A stretch of DNA of 64,000 bases from Idiomarina xiamenensis 10-D-4 (GTDB lineage Bacteria; Pseudomonadota; Gammaproteobacteria; Enterobacterales; Alteromonadaceae): the NCBI RefSeq assembly GCF_000299895.1, contig NZ_AMRG01000005.1, forward strand, positions 148,993 to 212,992, in the 5' to 3' direction. The notes under the pieces were generated by a model, which was not told the origin of the DNA, did not search any database, and saw only the letters and a list, made by a program, of their open reading frames with translations. Position 1 is the first letter of the stretch; the number at the start of each line of letters is the position of its first letter. The position numbers and the translations under genes were made by a program. Positions 7,648-21,442 of this stretch are shown here, one piece after another.

Positions 7648-9957
7648 TTAACGGCCACCCGCAGGCAGGTGTTGATGAACAAAGTCGGTCATCATCGTAC
7701 GCAGGTGTAAGGTTGTGCCCTTACCCTCGTAAATGCCGTGACTACGATTCGGGTAGGCAAAAAAGTCAAACTGCTTGCCCGCCTCAATGAGCTTATTAAC
7801 TAAGCGTTCACTGCCTTGAAAATGCACGTTATCGTCGCCGGTGCCGTGTACCAAAAGCAGATCACCTTGTAAGTTTTCAGCGTGCGTGATGGCGGATGTC
7901 TCGCGGTAGCGGTCGGCTGACTCTGGCAACAGGCCCGAATAGCGTTCTTGATAAATGGTGTCGTACAGGGTTAAGTCCGGTACCGGTGCTAACGCCATAC
8001 CCATGTTATAGCTATCGGGGTAGCGGAATAAGGCATTCAGCGTCTGTGAACCGCCGCCGCTGTGTCCCCAAATACCCACGCGGTTGCTATCGATAAACGA
8101 CCAACGCTCGCGCATGGCTTGCAGTGCATCAAACTGGTCGCGCACGGTCACCACACCCAAGTTCTTATAAATTGAGCGGCGCCAATCGAAACCACGTGGT
8201 GACTTGGTGCCACGGTTGTCGATAGACGCGACAATGTAGCCTTGTTGCGTCAGCATGGTATGCCAAAGTTGCGTACTGCCGCCCCACTTGTCGGCCACAG
8301 TCTGCCCCCAAGGTTCACCATAGACGTAAAACAAAATGGGGTATTGCTTATTGGGGTCAAAGTCGACCGGCTTCATTAGCATGCCGTCCAGTTGCAAACC
8401 GTCGCGCGCTGCAACCTGAAAAAACTCTACCGGTTGCTTAGCAATGGCGTCCACTGCTTGCTGTACCTTGTCGTTGTTAACCACGCGACGTAGACGGCGG
8501 TGCTCGGGCAGGCTCACCATATCCACCTGCGGCACTTTATCGATAGCCGAGTAAGTGTGCAGTGCGTAGGCGCCGTCTTGAGCCACGCTGTAGCTATGAG
8601 TACCCGGTTGATCGGGAGTTAAACGCTCTAATTTACCGCTGCCGTCTAAACTAGCGCGGAATAAGTAGCGTTGCAGCGGCGATTCGGGTGAGGCGATAAA
8701 GTATACCCAGCCGCCGGCCTCATCGATACGTGAGACTTCGACGACATCCCAGTTACCGCGGGTGATCGCGCTTAAGCGACCGCTGTCTTTGTCGACGCTG
8801 TATAAATGACGGTAGCCGCTACGCTCGCTGAGCCAGGTAAAACGCTTACCGTTATCTAAAAACATCACATCGTCGACGTATTCCGCCCACGAATCGGTTT
8901 TTTCACTCAATAGCGTGTGCACTTCACCGCTGTTAGCGTCGGCTAAAAATGCCACGTTGACGTCTTGTTTGCGGGTCAATTGCTGGATCAACAATTGCTC
9001 GCTGTTACCCGCCCATTGCATACGTACCAGATAATGCTGGCGCGCATCGCCAGGAATTTTCATCCAGGTGGTATCGCCACCGTTAGCGGCAACCACACCG
9101 ATACGCATGGCGGCGTTGGTTTCGCCGACTTTTGGATAAGGAAACTGTTTTAGGGTTGGATACAGCTGATCGGTATTGTTGATCATGGTAAACAGCGGCG
9201 TGCCAGCGGTGTCTAACTGCCAATAGGCGATTTGTTGACCGTCGTCGCTCCAGCGAAAGCCGTCGCGTAAAAAGAATTCTTCTTCGTTGACCCAGTCAAA
9301 GGTACCGTTGACGATGCTGTCGCTACCATCATCCGTCAGCGCTTTAATACTCAAGTCGTCTAGCTGTTGCACGTAGATGTTATTGTGCATAACGTATGCA
9401 ACACGCTGGCCTTGCGGGTCAAATTTGGCGAACTGTAAGCTCGATGCGGGCGCGTCACCACCCAATTGTAATAACCGACCGCTGTCGCGGAACAGCACCC
9501 AATAGTCGCCCAGCGTATGGGTACGCCACGAACGTTTGGTGTTGGTGAAAATCAGTAGCTTGCTGTCGTCGGCTGACCATTGATAATCGGCGATTTTTAA
9601 CGCTTGATCGGCGCCTTTTGGCGTTAATTGGGCGGCGCTGACTAACACCGTACGAGCATTGCTTTGCGGATGATAGCGAACAATATCTTGGCCCTTGCCT
9701 TGCTGACTGTCTTCTAGCAAGGTGTAACCCGAACCATCAGCCAACCAGCGCACTGGCGTGGCGCTTTTAACTTGATAGGTGTCGCTGTCATAAATACTGG
9801 CTAAGGTTAGTGCTGTACCTGATTTGCTCAAGTTGCTCGCCGTGGCGGTGGCCTGTTGGCTACTACTGGGTTGACTGCTGCAGGCTGCAACCGTGAGGCC
9901 AACGGCTGACACCGCGGCCACGCGCACTATCGCTTGCAGCATAGAACGGATAAACAT
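7648..9957 (-). CDS. Dipeptidyl-peptidase IV-type S9B serine peptidase, lipoprotein
   Basis: Removes N-terminal dipeptides, typically X-Pro, probably in the periplasm. The N-terminal signal ends in lipobox TVAAC (Cys26). A long beta-propeller (about residues 60-480) precedes an alpha/beta-hydrolase domain. The catalytic triad is Ser633 in GHSGGG, Asp708 in HGTGDDNVHF and His740 in NRSHGIY. The EE motif of the propeller (NEEEFFLRDGF), which binds the substrate amino terminus in DPP IV, is present. The site AAGGAAG precedes the ATG. 769 residues is standard. It lies alone, convergent with the metallopeptidase and divergent from prlC. Confidence 0.92.
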   Translation of the reverse strand: MFIRSMLQAIVRVAAVSAVGLTVAACSSQPSSSQQATATASNLSKSGTALTLASIYDSDTYQVKSATPVRWLADGSGYTLLEDSQQGKGQDIVRYHPQSNARTVLVSAAQLTPKGADQALKIADYQWSADDSKLLIFTNTKRSWRTHTLGDYWVLFRDSGRLLQLGGDAPASSLQFAKFDPQGQRVAYVMHNNIYVQQLDDLSIKALTDDGSDSIVNGTFDWVNEEEFFLRDGFRWSDDGQQIAYWQLDTAGTPLFTMINNTDQLYPTLKQFPYPKVGETNAAMRIGVVAANGGDTTWMKIPGDARQHYLVRMQWAGNSEQLLIQQLTRKQDVNVAFLADANSGEVHTLLSEKTDSWAEYVDDVMFLDNGKRFTWLSERSGYRHLYSVDKDSGRLSAITRGNWDVVEVSRIDEAGGWVYFIASPESPLQRYLFRASLDGSGKLERLTPDQPGTHSYSVAQDGAYALHTYSAIDKVPQVDMVSLPEHRRLRRVVNNDKVQQAVDAIAKQPVEFFQVAARDGLQLDGMLMKPVDFDPNKQYPILFYVYGEPWGQTVADKWGGSTQLWHTMLTQQGYIVASIDNRGTKSPRGFDWRRSIYKNLGVVTVRDQFDALQAMRERWSFIDSNRVGIWGHSGGGSQTLNALFRYPDSYNMGMALAPVPDLTLYDTIYQERYSGLLPESADRYRETSAITHAENLQGDLLLVHGTGDDNVHFQGSERLVNKLIEAGKQFDFFAYPNRSHGIYEGKGTTLHLRTMMTDFVHQHLPAGGR

Positions 9958-10116
9958 ATCAACTTCCTTTTCATTATTGTTTGCACGATCAGTTTAACCT
10001 AATTCAGCGCTTGTCGCAGTGCTTGATTTATGCGCATACAGAGCGCTTGAAAAACGCCGTGATCGGCCGCATGTTAACAGCTATTGCTAATCAGATTTAA
10101 CTATAATGAGGTCGCT

Positions 10117-12168
10117 ATGACAGCCAGTAATCCTTTGCTCGACGATACTTATCTACCGCCATTTTCGGCGATCAAGCCGGAGCATATTCAGCCGGCTATC
10201 GAGCAGCGTATCGCTGCCTGTAAAGCCGCCATCGAGCAAGTGCTGACGCAGCAAGATCATAGCTGGCAGGGGTTGGTTGAACCACTGATTGAGGTCGATG
10301 ATAAATTAGAGCGGAGTTGGGCGCCGGTGTCGCATATGAATGCTGTGGTCAGTGAGCCGGCGTTGCGAGAAGCGCATGACGCTTGTTTGCCGCTGTTGTC
10401 TGATTACGGCACCTTTGTCGGACAACATCAGGGACTTTATCAAGCCTATCAAGCGTTGCGCGATAGCGATGAGTTTCAACAATTGAGTCAGGCGCAGCAA
10501 CGTGTCATCGATAATGCTTTGCGTGATTTCACCTTGTCGGGCGTAGCATTGGCTGACGACAAAAAAGCGCGTTACGCGGCTATTTCGTCGCGCCTGTCCG
10601 ATTTAGCATCGTCTTTTAGCAATAATTTGTTAGATGCCACTCATGCTTGGCACTATTTGGTCACCGATGAGGCGCAATTGCGAGGTCTGCCAGACAGTGC
10701 CATTGCCGCAGCGGCGGAAGCGGCGCAAGAAAATGAACAGTCGGGCTGGCTGTTTACCCTCGACATTCCCAGCTATTTGCCGGTGATGATGTATGCTGAC
10801 GACGAAGAACTTCGCAAGACGATGTATTACGCGTTTACTACTCGAGCGTCAGATGTGGGTCCCAACGCCGGAGATTACGACAACAGTGCTATTATCGACG
10901 AGACTTTACAATTGCGTCAGGAGTTGGCTGAGTTGTTGGGCTACAGCGATTATGCGGCGGTATCGCTGGCGACCAAAATGGCCGAAAACAGCGATCAAGT
11001 GATGCAGTTTTTGCAGGATTTAGCGCAGAAATCACTACCGCAGGCGCAGGCCGATTACCAACAACTATTAGACTTTGCCAAACAACAACTGGGTCGCGAT
11101 AGCTTAGAAGCATGGGATTTAGCCTACGTCAGTGAAAAGCTCAAGCAGCAACAATTCTCGGTGTCGGACGAACAGTTACGTCCTTATTTTCCAGAACAAC
11201 GCGTCGTGAGTGGTCTGTTTGCGGTTGTTAAACAGTTATTTGGTATCGACATCGAAGAACAAAAAGCCGATGTTTGGCATCCCAGCGTGCGTTATTTTGT
11301 GATCCGCGACCAACAAGGTCAGCAACGCGGTAGTTTTTATCTTGATTTATATGCGCGAGCTGGCAAACGCGGTGGTGCCTGGATGGCCGACTGCGTTTCG
11401 CGGCGACAGACGGCCAGCGGCGACGTACAACTGCCGGTCGCCTTTTTAACCTGCAACTTTAGTAAGCCAGTCGGTGGCAAGCCTGCGCTATTCACTCATG
11501 ATGAAGTGGTGACCTTGTTTCACGAATTTGGCCATGGCTTACATCATATGCTGACCCAAGTCGATGTTGCCGGGGTGTCTGGTATTGAGGGTGTGGCTTG
11601 GGATGCGGTCGAGTTGCCCAGCCAGTTTCTGGAAAACTGGTGTTGGCAGGCCGAGGCATTGGCTATCATTTCTGGCCACTACGAAACTGGCGAACCGCTG
11701 CCAGAAGATTTACTACAGCGCTTATTAGCGGCAAAAAACTTCCAATCAGCCATGCAAATGGTGCGACAGCTTGAGTTTTCATTGTTTGATATGCGTATTC
11801 ACCGTGAGTTTGATGGCAGCGAGCAACACAGTGTTAAGCAAATTTTGCAGCAAGTACGAGCACAAGTAGCAGTCCGTATGCCACCTGAGTTCAACCGCTT
11901 TCAGCATAGCTTTGGGCACATTTTTGCGGGTGGTTACGCGGCGGGCTATTACAGTTATAAATGGGCGGAAGTGCTGTCGGCCGATGCGTTTTCGCGCTTT
12001 GAAGAAGACGGTATTTTTAATGCCGATACCGGCCGCGCATTTTTACAATGTATTTTGGAACGCGGTGGTAGCACCGATGCGATGACATTATTCCGCGAAT
12101 TTCGTGGCCGTGAGCCAAGTGTCGAGCCGCTGTTACGGCATAGTGGAATTGAGGAGTTGGCGGCCTAA
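10117..12168 (+). CDS. prlC: Oligopeptidase A (M3 metallopeptidase)
   Basis: Cytoplasmic zinc peptidase that degrades short peptides, including cleaved signal peptides and lipoprotein leader peptides. The zinc site HEFGH at residues 469-473 is followed by the downstream Glu helix (ESQF-like region VELPSQFLENW). The substrate-loop GHIFAGGYAAGYYSYKW near the C-terminus is typical of M3 enzymes. 683 residues compares with 680 in E. coli. ATG 10117 with upstream TGAGGT gives the conserved start; the frame itself extends 11 codons further upstream. Confidence 0.96.
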   Translation: MTASNPLLDDTYLPPFSAIKPEHIQPAIEQRIAACKAAIEQVLTQQDHSWQGLVEPLIEVDDKLERSWAPVSHMNAVVSEPALREAHDACLPLLSDYGTFVGQHQGLYQAYQALRDSDEFQQLSQAQQRVIDNALRDFTLSGVALADDKKARYAAISSRLSDLASSFSNNLLDATHAWHYLVTDEAQLRGLPDSAIAAAAEAAQENEQSGWLFTLDIPSYLPVMMYADDEELRKTMYYAFTTRASDVGPNAGDYDNSAIIDETLQLRQELAELLGYSDYAAVSLATKMAENSDQVMQFLQDLAQKSLPQAQADYQQLLDFAKQQLGRDSLEAWDLAYVSEKLKQQQFSVSDEQLRPYFPEQRVVSGLFAVVKQLFGIDIEEQKADVWHPSVRYFVIRDQQGQQRGSFYLDLYARAGKRGGAWMADCVSRRQTASGDVQLPVAFLTCNFSKPVGGKPALFTHDEVVTLFHEFGHGLHHMLTQVDVAGVSGIEGVAWDAVELPSQFLENWCWQAEALAIISGHYETGEPLPEDLLQRLLAAKNFQSAMQMVRQLEFSLFDMRIHREFDGSEQHSVKQILQQVRAQVAVRMPPEFNRFQHSFGHIFAGGYAAGYYSYKWAEVLSADAFSRFEEDGIFNADTGRAFLQCILERGGSTDAMTLFREFRGREPSVEPLLRHSGIEELAA

Positions 12169-12192
12169 CGGGCGTTAATGACTGCTTTGTGA

Positions 12193-12438
12193 TTAGGTTG
12201 CTGTCGCCAATACGATGTTGACGATGGCAACCAACCCGAGCACAAAAATCACCGCAAAAATTACACCGATGGCAATAAATGGCCAAGGGTTACCATTGCT
12301 AAAGTCGCGGACCCGGTTTTTTTCGCTCTGCACACCAAAAAAAGCCGCTAATACGCTGAACATCATGCTCAACATATTGGGTTTTTTGCTGCTATCGGTA
12401 TTTGAAGACATAGTCATGAATGTTTCAGTGGAGCTCAC
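12193..12438 (-). CDS. DUF2970 small membrane protein
   Basis: The signature LSMMFSVLAAFFGVQSEKNRVRDFSNGNPWPFI is followed by one long transmembrane helix (IAIGVIFAVIFVLGLVAIVNIVL), exactly the layout of DUF2970. GTG at 12438 lies two bases after the stop of the upstream gene, which favours coupled translation. In-frame ATG codons at 12417 and 12411 are alternatives, and none has a clear ribosome binding site. The function of the family is unknown. Confidence 0.8.
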   Translation of the reverse strand: MSSTETFMTMSSNTDSSKKPNMLSMMFSVLAAFFGVQSEKNRVRDFSNGNPWPFIAIGVIFAVIFVLGLVAIVNIVLATAT

Positions 12439-12440
12439 GC

Positions 12441-12758
12441 TTACAGCGATGATTGATTCATATCCGACTGTTTCAGGTCACTTTTTTGTTGTTGCGAAGA
12501 AGAGCCGAAAACCAGTTCGAACAAATCGATAAAATGAAATTGGGTAGAACGGCTTTCACCGGTTGCCCATTGGCTCCAACTGACTTGCTGTTGATCGGCG
12601 GCGCAACGTTGCTCAATGCCACCCAGCTCGCTTTTAGCCAATACCTGTTCGCACTGCTGAGTTAAATTAGCAGCAAACTGCGGCGGTGCAGGCATGAGCA
12701 TCGCAATAAGCGCTAAACTGCCTAGCAATAATGTCGCAATGGCGGTGCGGAGTAACAT
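12441..12758 (-). CDS. Uncharacterised membrane-anchored protein
   Basis: 105 residues. An N-terminal hydrophobic helix (TAIATLLLGSLALIAML) could be a signal anchor. A short extracytoplasmic-looking domain follows, with two Cys (TQQCEQVL, QRCAADQQ) that could form a disulfide. The C-terminus is polar and Gln/Ser-rich. The ATG at 12758 has AAGG at a good distance; the longer frame to 12809 lacks one. It is directly upstream of the DUF2970 gene (2-base gap), so the two are one transcription unit. No family recognised. Confidence 0.65.
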   Translation of the reverse strand: MLLRTAIATLLLGSLALIAMLMPAPPQFAANLTQQCEQVLAKSELGGIEQRCAADQQQVSWSQWATGESRSTQFHFIDLFELVFGSSSQQQKSDLKQSDMNQSSL

Positions 12759-12946
12759 GATATTTGCCTTATTGTCGATGCTTTTAAGTGACTTGATTGA
12801 TTCAATCACTGACGAAATGACAACATTAATCTGATTAATTTATCAGCTATTTGTTGTTGATACCAGGCCCGGAATTATTTTTTTAGCGGTATGAAGCTGC
12901 TAAACTAGCGCCTTCATTTCGAATTTGAGCAATGACAGGAACCATC

Positions 12947-13621
12947 ATGCCGGATTATTTGATTGCACCGTCGATTCTTTCTGCCGATTTTGCGCGTTTA
13001 GGTGAAGACGTTGAACGGGTGCTACAAGCGGGTGCCGATGTGGTGCATTTTGATGTCATGGATAACCATTACGTACCCAATTTAACCATTGGCCCGATGG
13101 TCTGTCAGGCGTTACGTAACTATGGTATTCAAGCGCCCATCGACGTGCATTTGATGGTGAAGCCGGTCGATCGCATTATTCCCGATTTTGCCAAAGCTGG
13201 GGCGTCCATTATTACCTTCCACCCAGAAGCGTCTGAGCATATTGATCGGACCCTGCAATTGATTAAAGATGAGGGCTGTCAGGCGGGCTTGGTGTTTAAC
13301 CCTGCGACGCCATTACATTACCTGGATCATGTCATGGATAAGCTCGATGTGATTTTACTGATGTCGGTTAATCCGGGGTTTGGCGGGCAATCTTTTATTC
13401 CCGGCACCCTAGATAAGTTGCGTCAGGTGAGACAACTTATCGCGCGCAGTGGTCGTGATATTCGTTTGGAAGTTGACGGTGGTGTTAAGACCGATAACAT
13501 TGCTGAGATTGCTGCTGCGGGAGCCGATATGTTTGTTGCCGGTTCAGCGATTTTTAGTCAGTCAGATTATGCCAAAGTCATCGCCGAGATGCGTCAGCAG
13601 TTGGCAAGCAGTCAGGCGTAA
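12947..13621 (+). CDS. rpe: Ribulose-phosphate 3-epimerase
   Basis: Interconverts ribulose 5-phosphate and xylulose 5-phosphate in the pentose phosphate pathway. TIM-barrel signatures are present: [14 protein letters not shown] at the start, [14 protein letters not shown] with metal-binding His/Asp, [10 protein letters not shown], and [12 protein letters not shown], with EVDGGVK and AGSAIF for phosphate binding. ATG 12947, with AGGA eight bases upstream, gives 224 residues against 225 in E. coli; an in-frame ATG at 12932 is less well placed. trpS follows after 62 bases, but the gph gene found between them in many relatives is absent. Confidence 0.97.
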   Translation: MPDYLIAPSILSADFARLGEDVERVLQAGADVVHFDVMDNHYVPNLTIGPMVCQALRNYGIQAPIDVHLMVKPVDRIIPDFAKAGASIITFHPEASEHIDRTLQLIKDEGCQAGLVFNPATPLHYLDHVMDKLDVILLMSVNPGFGGQSFIPGTLDKLRQVRQLIARSGRDIRLEVDGGVKTDNIAEIAAAGADMFVAGSAIFSQSDYAKVIAEMRQQLASSQA

Positions 13622-13683
13622 ATCACGCGTTCGCCCGATGTTTTAGTTATTTAAAAATTCATAACAGATAAGAAGCAGAAATC

Positions 13684-14688
13684 ATGAGTAAATCGGTGGT
13701 ATTAAGTGGCTGTCAGCCGTCAGGTCAACTTTCTTTAGGTAATTATATCGGTGCTATTCGGCGCTGGGTAGATATGCAAGACAGCCATGATTGTTTATTC
13801 ATGTTGGTCAATTTACATGCCATTACCGTGCGCCAAGATGCGCAAAAACTGCGCGATGCGACGTTAGACGGCCTCGCTTTATACCTAGCTTGTGGCTTAG
13901 ATCCAAAGCGTTCGACCATTTTTGTGCAGTCACAGGTGCCAGAACATGCACAGCTGGCATGGGTATTAAACTGCTATACGCAGATGGGTGAGTTAAACCG
14001 AATGACGCAGTTCAAAGACAAGTCGCAGCGTCATGCCAGCAATATCAATGCTGGTCTGTTTACTTATCCAACGCTGATGGCGGCTGATATCTTGTTGTAT
14101 CAGGCCAACGAAGTGCCAGTCGGCGACGACCAGAAACAGCATTTAGAGCTGGCGCGTGATATCGCCTACCGTTTTAATACCCTGTACGGTGACATCTTCA
14201 CCACGCCAGAGCCGATGATCCCGAAGGTCGGTGCACGCATCATGAGCCTGCAAGATCCCGACAAAAAAATGTCTAAGTCGGACGATAACGAGAACAACTA
14301 CATCGCCTTACTCGAAGATCCGAAACGTATTGCCAAGAAGATCAAACGTGCAGTGACTGATTCTGATGAGCAAGCACGTATTTACTTCGATCAGAAAGAA
14401 AAGCCGGGTGTATCTAATCTGCTGTCGATGCTGTCTTGCGCTACTGGTCAGTCGATCGACAGCTTAGTACCTCAGTATGAAGACAAGATGTATGGTCACT
14501 TGAAGAAAGATGTGGCAGAGGCGGTAGTCGCGATGCTAGAACCGATTCAACAGCGTTTTGCACAGTTGCGAGGCGACCGCGACTACCTTGATCAGGTTAT
14601 GAAAGCCAGCGCCGAGGCAGCCTCGGCGCGAGCCGCTGAAACCTTGAGCAAGGTCTATGAGGCGGTTGGCTTCGTCGCTAAACCTTAA
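13684..14688 (+). CDS. trpS: Tryptophanyl-tRNA synthetase
   Basis: Charges tRNA-Trp. It is a class I synthetase, with the HIGH-equivalent segment [13 protein letters not shown] near residue 12 and KMSKS at about residues 195-199 ([10 protein letters not shown]). 334 residues equals the E. coli enzyme. An in-frame ATG after AGAAGCAGAAATC begins the conserved [14 protein letters not shown]. It is probably cotranscribed with rpe, 62 bases upstream, and ends close to the converging regulator gene. Confidence 0.97.
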   Translation: MSKSVVLSGCQPSGQLSLGNYIGAIRRWVDMQDSHDCLFMLVNLHAITVRQDAQKLRDATLDGLALYLACGLDPKRSTIFVQSQVPEHAQLAWVLNCYTQMGELNRMTQFKDKSQRHASNINAGLFTYPTLMAADILLYQANEVPVGDDQKQHLELARDIAYRFNTLYGDIFTTPEPMIPKVGARIMSLQDPDKKMSKSDDNENNYIALLEDPKRIAKKIKRAVTDSDEQARIYFDQKEKPGVSNLLSMLSCATGQSIDSLVPQYEDKMYGHLKKDVAEAVVAMLEPIQQRFAQLRGDRDYLDQVMKASAEAASARAAETLSKVYEAVGFVAKP

Positions 14689-14719
14689 CTCTTAGCTCGT
14701 CGGTGAGCGCTGGATTGAG

Positions 14720-15211
14720 CTAGTCCAGCGGCTTACCGGCAGCGATGGTTTCTTGCGTGATTTGCGCATTATTGTCTAAGCGATCAAGCAATTTCATGAG
14801 ATGCTCATGGTCGGCAGGGCTGAAACCCGCTAACATTTGCGCACGGATTTTCATGACTTTTTCTTGCACTTGCTCTAACACCGTTTTGCCTTTTTTGGTG
14901 AAGTGCAATAGTCGTGCGCGGCGGTCGGCTTCGCTTGCTTCGCGTTTAATCAAGCCGTCGTCTTCGAGCTTGGTGAGGGTACGCGTCAGTGACGGCAGTT
15001 CGATACCCAGTTCACGCGCTAAAATAATTTGTGAGCAACCATCACCTAAGCGCGACAAATAATACATGGCTAACCAACTGCTTTGGGTCAGGTTCATTGG
15101 CTTGACCGCCAAATCAATAGCATGTCGCCACTGCAGGGTGACCTTTGAGAGCTTCATGCCAAGCTCGGTCTTGCGCAGCAAATGCTGATTCATTAAGTGA
15201 TGTTCTGTCAT
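14720..15211 (-). CDS. MarR-family transcriptional regulator, SlyA-like
   Basis: 163 residues with a winged helix: recognition region ELGIELPSLTRTLTKLEDDGLIKR and wing ASEADRRARLLHFT. The match to SlyA is close, including WRHAIDLAVKPMNLTQSSWL in the dimerisation helix and the C-terminal LMKLLDRLDNN. SlyA-type regulators bind palindromic DNA and often counteract H-NS. ATG 15211 gives the conserved start; the upstream TTG at 15241 is unlikely. It is divergent from pabA, so the 105-base gap could hold its own operator, though none is obvious. Confidence 0.85.
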   Translation of the reverse strand: MTEHHLMNQHLLRKTELGMKLSKVTLQWRHAIDLAVKPMNLTQSSWLAMYYLSRLGDGCSQIILARELGIELPSLTRTLTKLEDDGLIKREASEADRRARLLHFTKKGKTVLEQVQEKVMKIRAQMLAGFSPADHEHLMKLLDRLDNNAQITQETIAAGKPLD

Positions 15212-15316
15212 AGTGATCGACTCTCTTATTATGGTAGGCAATAGTTGCCAAGCTGCCCCTATTGTAGGTATAAAGCAGCGCGACTGTCGATGACGATGTT
15301 AAAGGATTTCACGCAA

Positions 15317-15913
15317 ATGCTGGTGATGCTCGATAATTACGATTCATTTAGCCACAATTTGGCGCGTTATTTTGCCGAGTTAGGTCACCCGCTGCAGGTG
15401 ATCCGTAACGACGCCATTAGCCTCGACGAACTGGTGGCGCTGCGGCCAACGGCGTTAATTATTTCGCCGGGCCCATGTACGCCAAATGAATCCGGTATTT
15501 CGTTGGCTGCTATCGACTATTTTGCTGGACGCATACCGCTACTTGGTGTGTGCTTAGGCCATCAAGCCATCGCCCAGGTGTTTGGCGCGAAAATCGTTCG
15601 GGCGCAGCAAGTCATGCATGGTAAAACCTCGCAATTGAGTCATCGCCAGCAGGGGTTGTTTAAGGGTTTACCGATGCCGCTAACGGTAACCCGCTATCAT
15701 TCGTTGTTGATTGCTAACGATTCATTACCGGCTTGTTTTGTGGTGGATGCAGAATGCCAAAATAGTGCTGGTGAGCTTGAAATTATGGCCATTCGCCACC
15801 GTCAGTTAGCGATTTATGGCGTGCAATTTCATCCCGAATCGGTGTTGACCGAGGCCGGACACCAGCTGCTTGATAATTTTTTGCAACAGCTAGCAGCGCC
15901 TGAAGATGAATGA
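15317..15913 (+). CDS. pabA: Aminodeoxychorismate/anthranilate synthase glutaminase subunit
   Basis: A class I glutamine amidotransferase subunit that supplies ammonia to PabB (folate) or TrpE (tryptophan). The active-site Cys sits in [11 protein letters not shown] and the His-Glu pair in [11 protein letters not shown]; the start [15 protein letters not shown] and [11 protein letters not shown] are canonical. 198 residues against 187 in E. coli. The proximity to argD, as in the E. coli pabA-argD neighbourhood, favours the folate role. The ATG follows AAAGGA by 10 bases; earlier in-frame ATGs would add nonconserved residues. Confidence 0.93.
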   Translation: MLVMLDNYDSFSHNLARYFAELGHPLQVIRNDAISLDELVALRPTALIISPGPCTPNESGISLAAIDYFAGRIPLLGVCLGHQAIAQVFGAKIVRAQQVMHGKTSQLSHRQQGLFKGLPMPLTVTRYHSLLIANDSLPACFVVDAECQNSAGELEIMAIRHRQLAIYGVQFHPESVLTEAGHQLLDNFLQQLAAPEDE

Positions 15914-16050
15914 GTAGCGCTCTGCTTAACGTCATATAGTCATCAAGGTTGTCGGCGATTTATGGTCGCTTGTGCTATTTTACCTCGGTGCTGCTTTATC
16001 TTGTGCTGGTCAGGCGCCTAGGTTATTCATTGAAGGAGTTGTCACTCGTT

Positions 16051-17223
16051 ATGTATCAGTTTTTTAGCGTCTCGACCGAAGGTGGTAGCCGTGATCCCGC
16101 CATTAAGTTGGAAAAGCGTTTTATTAATTATCTGATCAGCTTTCCTTTCGCTCGTCAGCAGCGCGAAGGTGGCAATGACGACGAGGACAAGGTGCAACAA
16201 CGCCGTGCGTTATTGGACGTTGAGCGTATCAGTCACCAAGAGCGGGAGCGTAAGCGCCACGCGCGGCAACGTTATGTCGAGCGCATTTCAGAAGAATTAC
16301 ACAGTGAAGTCCATCGGCGTGTATTACTGGCGATTGATGACCCTGAATCGATTCGCACCAAAGTCGTACCGATGCCGGAAAACTTGCCTGCGTTACTCGA
16401 CACGGTATCGCTGCGGGCAGCGTCGATGGCTAAAATTGAGGCGCTGGCCTGCGACCTTGATTGGTTTCGTGATGGCCTCGTGCGGGTGGTGAATAATCCG
16501 CCGTTCGTTAATCGTCGCAAAGATAAACAAATGCGCTTAGAAAATTTGCGCGTGGCGATGAGCTTTGTCGGCAGCGAGAACTTGCGTGTACTGACCCCGG
16601 CGTTCGCGTTGCAAAACTGGCTACCGCCAGCAACCCAGCCGTTTACCTTATTCCGACGTAAAGTTTGGGAACATAGCTTACAAACCGCCATCCTGTCGCA
16701 AGCGGTGGCGGAGCAGATGTCGCTACGCGACCCGGTGCTCGCCTATACCATGGGGATGTTCCATGAGCTGGGTAAAATTGCGTTAACTAAATTATATTTA
16801 CGAATTTTCGACGAAGTTCAGCGTGAGCAAGCGTTAGCGACTATTAACGACCATTCGCCGGATAGGCATAACGCCATTCAAAAGCTGATCCCGGACGAGC
16901 AGTTCCTACGTGATCTCATGCTGGCGCTGGATAAGCGTGTTAGCTATCTGACGGTGCAGGGCTGGCATCTAGAACGGTTACCGATCAGTGAGCATTTGCT
17001 GAGTTATACCCAAAATCAACACATTGATGACATGAGCAATTATGCCAAAGCGTTGGCACAAGCGAATGCCTACAGCGAGTATCGTATGCTCAAACAAGTT
17101 GACTTAGTTGATAAAGAGGACGCGGCACAGCTGTTCAAGCGCTACCAGATTAGCGCCGAACAAATTAGCCAGCTCAAACATGTCAATTTGAAACGTCCGC
17201 GGATGGTCTCGGTCGACGATTAG
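16051..17223 (+). CDS. HDOD-domain protein
   Basis: Signal-transduction protein of the HDOD family. The first ~190 residues are charged and helical (KRHARQRYVERISEEL). A VWEHSLQTAILSQAVAEQ helix and a degenerate HD motif (FHELGKIAL) lie at about residues 210-250. HDOD domains keep the HD fold but usually lack phosphohydrolase activity, and the altered motif fits that. ATG 16051 begins the part resembling relatives; AAGGAG is 12 bases upstream, a rather long spacing, and the frame is open to about 15949. It sits between pabA and argD. Confidence 0.8.
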   Translation: MYQFFSVSTEGGSRDPAIKLEKRFINYLISFPFARQQREGGNDDEDKVQQRRALLDVERISHQERERKRHARQRYVERISEELHSEVHRRVLLAIDDPESIRTKVVPMPENLPALLDTVSLRAASMAKIEALACDLDWFRDGLVRVVNNPPFVNRRKDKQMRLENLRVAMSFVGSENLRVLTPAFALQNWLPPATQPFTLFRRKVWEHSLQTAILSQAVAEQMSLRDPVLAYTMGMFHELGKIALTKLYLRIFDEVQREQALATINDHSPDRHNAIQKLIPDEQFLRDLMLALDKRVSYLTVQGWHLERLPISEHLLSYTQNQHIDDMSNYAKALAQANAYSEYRMLKQVDLVDKEDAAQLFKRYQISAEQISQLKHVNLKRPRMVSVDD

Positions 17224-17264
17224 TCAGGCAAAGACCCAGAAGCGAAAAAAAATTTGCGTATTGA

Positions 17265-17303
17265 TGCGCGTTAATTCGCGAAAAACTGGATAGCTATTCA
17301 TGC
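17265..17303 (+). promoter_or_regulatory. Two tandem ArgR-box-like sites upstream of argD-astA-astD
   Basis: TGGATAGCTATTCA (17287-17300) matches the ArgR consensus TGAATwwwwATTCA at nearly every position. TGCGCGTTAATTCG (17265-17278) is a weaker match whose centre lies 22 bases upstream. ArgR hexamers bind paired boxes at about this spacing. They lie about 220 bases before the argD start and about 60 bases before a possible promoter at 17360-17388, so activation from upstream or repression of another promoter is equally possible. Confidence 0.5.
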
Positions 17304-17323
17304 AGGCTGCAAATCTACGCTGA

Positions 17324-18736
<1,413 letters not shown>

Positions 18737-18760
18737 GCCGGCAGTTCGCAGGAGACGCTT

Positions 18761-21281
<2,521 letters not shown>

Positions 21282-21302
21282 AAGAGTTCTTGGCTATGCT
21301 TT

Positions 21303-21338
21303 AAAAGCCAGTTATCAGTTTGATAGCTGGCTTTTTTA
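21303..21338 (+). terminator. Rho-independent terminator after astD
   Basis: AAAAGCCAGTTATCA pairs with TGATAGCTGGCTTTT (15 bp, one mismatch or wobble, loop GTT) and is followed by TT-ATT. It closes the argD-astA-astD transcription unit. Confidence 0.88.
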
Positions 21339-21442
21339 TTGTGTTTTGATGCGATAGCCGCCATTATCAATGCGCTCGTTGGCGCTCGCCAATAACGCGT
21401 GAGTCGTGCTATGGTACTTTTCATTTTGCAGGTGAAACGGCG

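Noticed and set aside
14708..14730. Inverted repeat CGCTGGA / TCCAGCG between trpS and the SlyA-like gene
   Set aside because: 7-bp stem without a T tract on either strand and overlapping the regulator's stop; too weak to call a terminator or operator.
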